A DNA stretch of 18,469 nt from Actinomycetota bacterium (GTDB taxonomy: Bacteria > Actinomycetota > Acidimicrobiia > Acidimicrobiales > CADCSY01). Made by a program: the position numbers and the translations under genes. Positions 14,906 to 18,469 of this stretch are shown here, piece by piece. The stretch spans positions 1-18,469 of the forward strand of contig JACOTK010000076.1 of the NCBI GenBank assembly GCA_016178435.1, in the 5' to 3' direction. The first letter of the stretch is position 1; each line of letters starts with the position of its first letter. The notes under the pieces were generated by a model. The model had not been told where the DNA came from and ran no database searches. It saw nothing but the letters and a program-made list of their open reading frames with translations.

Positions 14906-15197
14906 TGACCGGGTCAGGGGTGCGGAACGAAGTGGTGAGCGGTCGTGGCGTGAAGCTCGTGGCCAGACCGACAATGGGGTCGGTAAGGAACCAACCGGCC
15001 ACCACACCAAGGGCGCCGAGGACAACGGCGAGCGAGGTCATGCCGTCCGTGCGAGCGTGGAGGCCGTCGGCGACAAGCGCTGCGGAACGGATCCTTCGCC
15101 CGACCCGGATCCGATGGATCGCTACAAGCTCATTGCCGACAAAGCCGACAGTGCCGGCGACCAGGACCCATCCGACGTTTCGACCCACCCGGTCCAT
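14826..15197 (-). pseudogene. Cation diffusion facilitator (CDF) transporter fragment
   Basis: The minus strand from about 15197 to 14961 encodes NVGWVLVAGTVGFVGNELVA, IHRIRVGRRIRSAALVADGLHARTDG and MTSLAVVLGALG to FLTDPIVGLA. This is the fourth-to-sixth helix part of CDF zinc/iron/cobalt exporters, with the metal-site His and Asp of ADGLHARTDG intact. The first three helices (about 120 residues) are absent, and after DPIVGLA the frame runs into unrelated residues and stops inside the 3' end of lgt on the opposite strand. It cannot be a working transporter. The upstream end touches the DUF6629 gene (stop 15250). Confidence 0.75.
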
Positions 15198-15249
15198 GAC
15201 GCTGTTTCCGTGACGACGTGTCCGCACCAGAGCGAGTTGAAGCGATACA

Positions 15250-15924
15250 TCAGGTTGCAGCCCGTTCACGAGATGCTGCCAGGTTGGGTCGGCACGCCTG
15301 CATCGGGCCGCTGAAGTGAATGTAGACGAGCAGGCTCAGGACGGCGGCGAAGAAGCACCACACCGACACGAACGTCTTGACCGACACCTGGTAGGCAGCG
15401 ATGGCCAGCACAAAAAGCAACACGCCGAAGATGTTGACGCATCGGTGGCTGGAGAACAGGCCACTGACGCAGGTGGCAAGCAGGTAGACCACCAGCACGG
15501 CCATGATGAAGAAGTGCGGTGAGTCGTAGAAAATGCTTCGATTCTCGACACGAGCGGTGACCGGATACCGAACAATGAAGTACAGGAGATAGAGACCCAC
15601 GCCAAGACCCATCGCCAGGAAAACGCTGAGGGCTCTCCTTCGCTTCCGATTGATCTCCACCAGCAAGATGGCGAACGGCACGAAGATCGGCCACAGCACG
15701 TGGGAGAAGAGCGAGAAAATGTAGGTCGCCCACGACTGCAGCAGGGCCATGTCGTTGCGAAGGCTCACCCACAACAGACCTTCAATCAGTTGCTGGACCC
15801 CAAACAGCAACGGCACCAGCGCGAGCGGCAGCTCGATCTTGCCCCGCGACTTGCGCAACGTCAGCCCTCCAACAGCGCTGAGCGCAGTCCCGGCGGTGAA
15901 GCTGGCTGTTGCAGAGAAGCACAC
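15250..15924 (-). CDS. DUF6629 family membrane protein
   Basis: About 224 residues from GTG 15924 (AGGA eight bases upstream). The N-terminus VCFSATASFTAGTALSAVGGL is the family's hallmark (MCFSATASF), followed by PLLFGVQQLIEGLLW. There are about seven hydrophobic segments spread evenly over the sequence, so it is an integral membrane protein. The function is unknown. The open frame extends 18 codons upstream, but only GTG 15924 puts the conserved MCFSATASF at the start. It is separated from the CDF fragment by about 50 bases. Nothing unusual beyond its isolated position. Confidence 0.85.
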   Translation of the reverse strand: MCFSATASFTAGTALSAVGGLTLRKSRGKIELPLALVPLLFGVQQLIEGLLWVSLRNDMALLQSWATYIFSLFSHVLWPIFVPFAILLVEINRKRRRALSVFLAMGLGVGLYLLYFIVRYPVTARVENRSIFYDSPHFFIMAVLVVYLLATCVSGLFSSHRCVNIFGVLLFVLAIAAYQVSVKTFVSVWCFFAAVLSLLVYIHFSGPMQACRPNLAASRERAAT

Positions 15925-15967
15925 GGTGACGTCCTGTGGTGGGGGGCGGAGGCATCCTAAAGGTCGT

Positions 15968-16384
15968 TCAGTCCTCAATCACATCAGGGAGCGTCGCTGC
16001 CGAGGGATCCGTAGAGCCCGGACCAACGGCGATTTGAAGCCGCTGGATGCCCGCGACAATACCGCCGGCAATATCAGACGTTGCGAAGATCCCCGTCATC
16101 TCGACGACGGCCTCGGAGCAGATCCGGTCGCTGACTCGGCCCTGGATCTCAGGGGAGGTAACCAGCTCCACATGCCGTTCCTCGGGGGAAACGAGCAGCA
16201 GAACCGCCGGGAGAACATGCAGGCCGGCCTCCTTGAACATCGCCTCGGCATAACTGCGGGGGTCCTCGCTGGTCGGACCCAGATAGACGCAGAACTGCAC
16301 GCCAGTCGTCCGCTCCGCCTGCTCCACCGCCCGACGCACGCTACGGCGCTGTCCGCGGGTGAGGCGGTGGGCGTTACCAGTCAC
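15968..16384 (-). CDS. DUF5130 (TPM-like) domain protein
   Basis: About 138 residues from GTG 16384: VTGNAHRLTRGQRRSVRRAVEQAERTTGVQFCVYLG, then AEAMFKEAGLHVLPAVLLLVSPEERHVELVTSPEIQGRV and GDIAGGI-like ATSDIAGGIVAGIQRL. This matches actinobacterial DUF5130, a TPM-fold family of unknown role. No signal peptide is seen. The GTG lies inside the end of the TPM gene, with an 11-base overlap (GTGACTGGTAA), so the two are probably translationally coupled. The longer open frame upstream of this GTG is only a shadow of the glycine-rich TPM tail. The cluster lemA - TPM - DUF5130 suggests an envelope function. Confidence 0.85.
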   Translation of the reverse strand: MTGNAHRLTRGQRRSVRRAVEQAERTTGVQFCVYLGPTSEDPRSYAEAMFKEAGLHVLPAVLLLVSPEERHVELVTSPEIQGRVSDRICSEAVVEMTGIFATSDIAGGIVAGIQRLQIAVGPGSTDPSAATLPDVIED

Positions 16385-17165
16385 CGCCGGCCCCGCCGCC
16401 ACCAAAACCCCCGCCGCCACCGCCGCCGAAACCTCCTCCGCCGAAACCACCGCGTCCGCCATGGCCGCCCAGGCCACCGAGAGCCGCTCCCCAGAGGAGG
16501 GCATCGCCGAGGCCCCCTCGCCCACCTCGCCGTCCTCGACGTCCTCGGCCAACGAGGGCCAGGGCGCTGAACACCAACACGAAGGCAATGGACAGCCATC
16601 GACCGAACGACCCCCCTCCGTCCTTCCCTGCGCCGAGCGCAGGGGGCAGCTCTCCGACCTGGGTATCCCCAAGTTCCACGCGGATGGCCCGGGTGCCTTG
16701 GAGAACGGCAGCGGTGACATCATCGCGCTTGAGGAGAGGGACGAGGCGTTCGCGGATGATGCGACCGGACTGCAAATCGGTGAGCTCGTCCTCCAGGCCT
16801 CGCCCGACCTCGATGCGCAGCTTGCGGTCGCGATAGGCGATGAGGAGGAGGATCCCGTTGTCGGCGCCCTTCTGGCCCACTCCCCAGGCGCGAGCCAGAT
16901 CAATGGTGTAATCCTCGATCGACTGACTGCCCGTGCTGTCAACCACGGCGACGGCGATCTGGTTGCCCGAGCGGGTCCTGTAGTCGATCAGCTCGGTGCC
17001 GACCTGCTGTTCGGTCGCGCTCGCGACGACGCCAGCGGCATCGACGACCGGCTGCGTGAACGGGGGGAAGGGCTCGGCTGCGCCAGCCGTGCCAGTCATA
17101 ACAAACACCGCAGCAGCGACGGTTAGCGAGGTCACAAGAGCGTCCGCCGATAGGCGGGGATCCAT
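16374..17165 (-). CDS. TPM domain-containing (YgcG-like) exported protein
   Basis: About 263 residues from ATG 17165. A hydrophobic stretch VTSLTVAAAVFVMTGTAGA is a signal peptide, followed by the TPM/Psb32 domain: VVDAAGVVASATEQQVG, NQIAVAVVDSTGSQSIEDY, ARAWGVGQKGADNGILLLIA, RIEVGRGLEDELTDLQSGRI. A transmembrane segment LSIAFVLVFSALALVG near residue 200 precedes an Arg/Gly linker and a glycine-rich tail ending GGGGAGGDW, typical of the YgcG/MOLO group. It is normally found beside lemA, as here. The start is notable: ATG 17165 and the next codons lie inside repeat copy B; GTG 17135 would begin after the repeat but leave no positive residue before the signal. Confidence 0.87.
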   Translation of the reverse strand: MDPRLSADALVTSLTVAAAVFVMTGTAGAAEPFPPFTQPVVDAAGVVASATEQQVGTELIDYRTRSGNQIAVAVVDSTGSQSIEDYTIDLARAWGVGQKGADNGILLLIAYRDRKLRIEVGRGLEDELTDLQSGRIIRERLVPLLKRDDVTAAVLQGTRAIRVELGDTQVGELPPALGAGKDGGGSFGRWLSIAFVLVFSALALVGRGRRGRRGGRGGLGDALLWGAALGGLGGHGGRGGFGGGGFGGGGGGGFGGGGAGGDW

Positions 17166-17222
17166 CAGATGCAGGCGGTGTTTTGCCAGGCGAAGACTGG
17201 CAAAACGAGTCTTTCGCCACAC
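17141..17222 (-). repeat. Dispersed two-hairpin element, copy B (best palindrome)
   Basis: Hairpin I is perfect: GTTTTGCCAG (17180-17189), seven-base loop, CTGGCAAAAC (17197-17206). Hairpin II is CCGCC-GATA-GGCGG (17144-17157). Between them lies GGATCCATCAGATGCAG, shared nearly exactly with copy C. It occupies most of the 95-base gap between lemA and the TPM gene and overlaps the TPM start codon. Confidence 0.8.
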
Positions 17223-17260
17223 TCGAGGCGCCCTGTCCGCTGAGTCCCCAAATCGAGAGA

Positions 17261-17881
17261 TCACGGCACGGTCGTCGTCGAGTTGCCGAGGTCCACGGTT
17301 GGGTTCTCAGTCGATTCGGGCGCCGCTTCGAACAGCGGCCTTCGATCGAACCCGAAGACACCGGCAACGATGCGGCGAGGGAAACGCCGGATGGCCACGT
17401 TGTAGGAGGTGACCGCGCCGTTGAAGTCTCGCCGGGATTGAGCGATACGGTTCTCGGTGCCCTCGAGCTGGGTCTGCAAATCCCGGATGTTCTCGTTGCT
17501 GCGCAGCTCCGGGTAGTTCTCCACGATCGCAAGAAGCCGGCCGATGCCGGCGTCGATCTGGCCGGAAGCGGCTGCCTTGTCCTCCAGCGACCGGGCGCCG
17601 GCATAGGCCTGGCGGGCTACGGCCAGGTCACCGAACACGGTCTGCTCCTGGTTGAGTGCGCCCTTCACGGCACCGACGAGGTTGGGGATGAGGTCGTTGC
17701 GGCGCTGGAGCTGGACGTCGAGGTCGGCGAACGCTCGATCCGCCGATGCCTCCTTGCTTACCAACCCGTTGTACGGCAGTGCGAACAGGAGACCGACGAG
17801 CACGATGACGCCGGCCACGACAGCGACGGGCATCAGTCGGCGAGACCCGCTGCCACTTCTCATTCGAGCGATGGCAGTCAT
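17261..17881 (-). CDS. LemA family protein
   Basis: 206 residues from ATG 17881 (GAGGG upstream). A single N-terminal membrane segment (PVAVVAGVIVLVGLLFALPYNGLV) is followed by the LemA helical-bundle signature: VQLQRRNDLIPNLVGAVKG, LLAIVENYPELRSNENIRDLQTQLEGTENRIAQSRRDFNGAV and YNVAIRRFPRRIVAGVFGF. The C-terminal half lies outside the membrane by analogy. The function is unknown; lemA commonly neighbours TPM-domain genes, as here, and such pairs are linked with the cell envelope. A longer open frame upstream is only chance and runs through repeat copy C. ATG 17863 is an alternative start. Length is normal. Confidence 0.9.
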   Translation of the reverse strand: MTAIARMRSGSGSRRLMPVAVVAGVIVLVGLLFALPYNGLVSKEASADRAFADLDVQLQRRNDLIPNLVGAVKGALNQEQTVFGDLAVARQAYAGARSLEDKAAASGQIDAGIGRLLAIVENYPELRSNENIRDLQTQLEGTENRIAQSRRDFNGAVTSYNVAIRRFPRRIVAGVFGFDRRPLFEAAPESTENPTVDLGNSTTTVP

Positions 17882-17969
17882 TGGGGCCCTCGCGATTTCA
17901 ATGTGGGCCGGCTGATCAAGATCGGCATGGGACTCATCGTAAGCCCAAAAGGTGCGGCGAACGGGTTCA

Positions 17970-18060
17970 CCTTGTGCGTGCCAAGGACTCGTTGCACCAG
18001 TCTTCGCCTGGCCAGAACACCGAGCCGCATCTGATGGAGCGCCGCCTGTCGGCGGATGCT
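17970..18060 (+). repeat. Dispersed two-hairpin element, copy C (inverted relative to A and B)
   Basis: The plus strand carries GACTCGTT, CCAG-TCTTCGC-CTGG (17997-18011), GCATCTGATGGA and CCGCC-TGTC-GGCGG (18042-18055), in the same order as the minus strand of copy B. By eye about four in five bases match copy B, with small gaps. It lies in the gap between the divergent lemA gene and the final plus-strand gene. The outer stem of hairpin I is lost in this copy. Confidence 0.8.
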
Positions 18061-18143
18061 CCAGGCAAGATGGCAACAGCAACCGCTTACACGGCGAAGA
18101 ACGTTGCCGATGGGGACGAGGGCCAGTACCCCCGTTGATTCCC

Positions 18144-18469
18144 ATGAGCATCGAGAACGTCCAGATCCGCATCGCCCAGCTCCGCCAACTCAGCGGCCTC
18201 GTCGCGCCTGTCGTCCCGCCGTCCAGGCCGTCGGCCACCGGGACCTCGTTCGCCCTGGCCTTGGACAACGCCATGCAGACAGGCGCTGCGACATCGACCT
18301 CGCCCAACACCATGGGGGCTCCACCGGAGCTTGCTCGTTACGGGAACGGCCGGATTCCCCCTGCCGCCCTCGAATCAGTCGGCATGGAAGACCATCGGAT
18401 TTGGACTCCGGCTGCGCAATCGCTCAAGCGTCTTGTCAGCGACGCTGCCGCTGCGGGCGTGACCATCGG
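18144..18469 (+). CDS. Probable M15-family (VanY-like) D,D-carboxypeptidase, 5' part only
   Basis: 108 codons are visible from ATG 18144 to the window edge. The start MSIENVQIRIAQLRQLSGLV is an amphipathic segment seen in secreted or flagellum-linked murein enzymes; then comes a Pro/Ser/Ala-rich linker (about 20-70). RYGNGRIPPAALESVGMEDHRIWTPAAQSLKRLVSDAAAAGVTI matches the beginning of the VanY/M15 domain. The zinc-binding residues would follow outside the window. No clear ribosome site is seen upstream (GTTGATTCCC). It is divergent from lemA with about 260 bases between, which hold repeat copy C. Family assignment is by motif memory and the fragment is short. Confidence 0.6.
   Translation, partial: MSIENVQIRIAQLRQLSGLVAPVVPPSRPSATGTSFALALDNAMQTGAATSTSPNTMGAPPELARYGNGRIPPAALESVGMEDHRIWTPAAQSLKRLVSDAAAAGVTI

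Noticed and set aside
14015..15025. 336-residue minus-strand open frame
   Set aside because: Opposite to lgt, which has all family motifs; the reverse reading has none.
17183..18034. 283-residue plus-strand open frame across lemA
   Set aside because: Antisense to LemA and its ends lie within repeat copies B and C; no start context or domain.
17881..18138. 85-residue plus-strand open frame before the M15-like gene
   Set aside because: Mostly made of repeat copy C; no ribosome site and no recognisable protein features, though a small protein from the internal ATG 18070 cannot be excluded.

Overview
The window is high-GC and almost certainly actinobacterial, possibly an Acidimicrobiia-like lineage. 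The supporting signs are GTG starts, strong GGAGG-type ribosome sites, a mycothiol-dependent maleylpyruvate isomerase-type enzyme, a DUF5130 protein, a DUF6629 protein and a BlaI/M56 regulatory pair. No rRNA, tRNA, CRISPR array, transposase or phage gene was seen.

Region 1 (1-5715, all minus strand) begins with the 5' part of a thiolase and an SRPBCC lipid-binding-type protein. Next comes a tightly coupled three-gene block: a DODA-type extradiol dioxygenase, an alpha/beta-hydrolase and a very large membrane patatin. Stops and starts overlap (GTGA, TGATG). The first two genes are broken: the dioxygenase lacks its central DHG-containing segment and changes frame, and the hydrolase is frameshifted in a run of eight G exactly at its GFSQG nucleophile elbow.

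Region 2 (5766-8497) holds a DoxX membrane protein and an MDMPI-family enzyme, divergent from an HxlR-type redox regulator that probably controls them. A luciferase-like flavin monooxygenase lies convergent to the regulator.

Region 3 (8613-14905) looks like a copper/thiol-stress locus. It contains a Tat-exported multicopper oxidase, a BlaI/CopY-type repressor and a convergent YVTN beta-propeller protein. A second cluster follows: the remains of a second blaI, an M56 (BlaR1-like) protease, a redoxin fragment without CxxC, a membrane protein running into the last part of CcdA, and an intact Lgt. Palindromes of BlaI/CopY type precede the oxidase (8613-8636) and the redoxin fragment (13236-13250), with a weaker match before the blaI relic.

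Region 4 (14826-18469) has a CDF transporter fragment, a DUF6629 membrane protein, a lemA - TPM-domain - DUF5130 cell-envelope cluster on the minus strand, and the start of a probable M15 peptidase on the plus strand.

Two things stand out. First, a dispersed element of about 80-95 bp with two potential hairpins occurs three times in or beside intergenic DNA (about 13094, 17141 and 17970). Second, internal deletions or frameshifts recur in six genes, which means either active gene decay in this lineage or assembly error.
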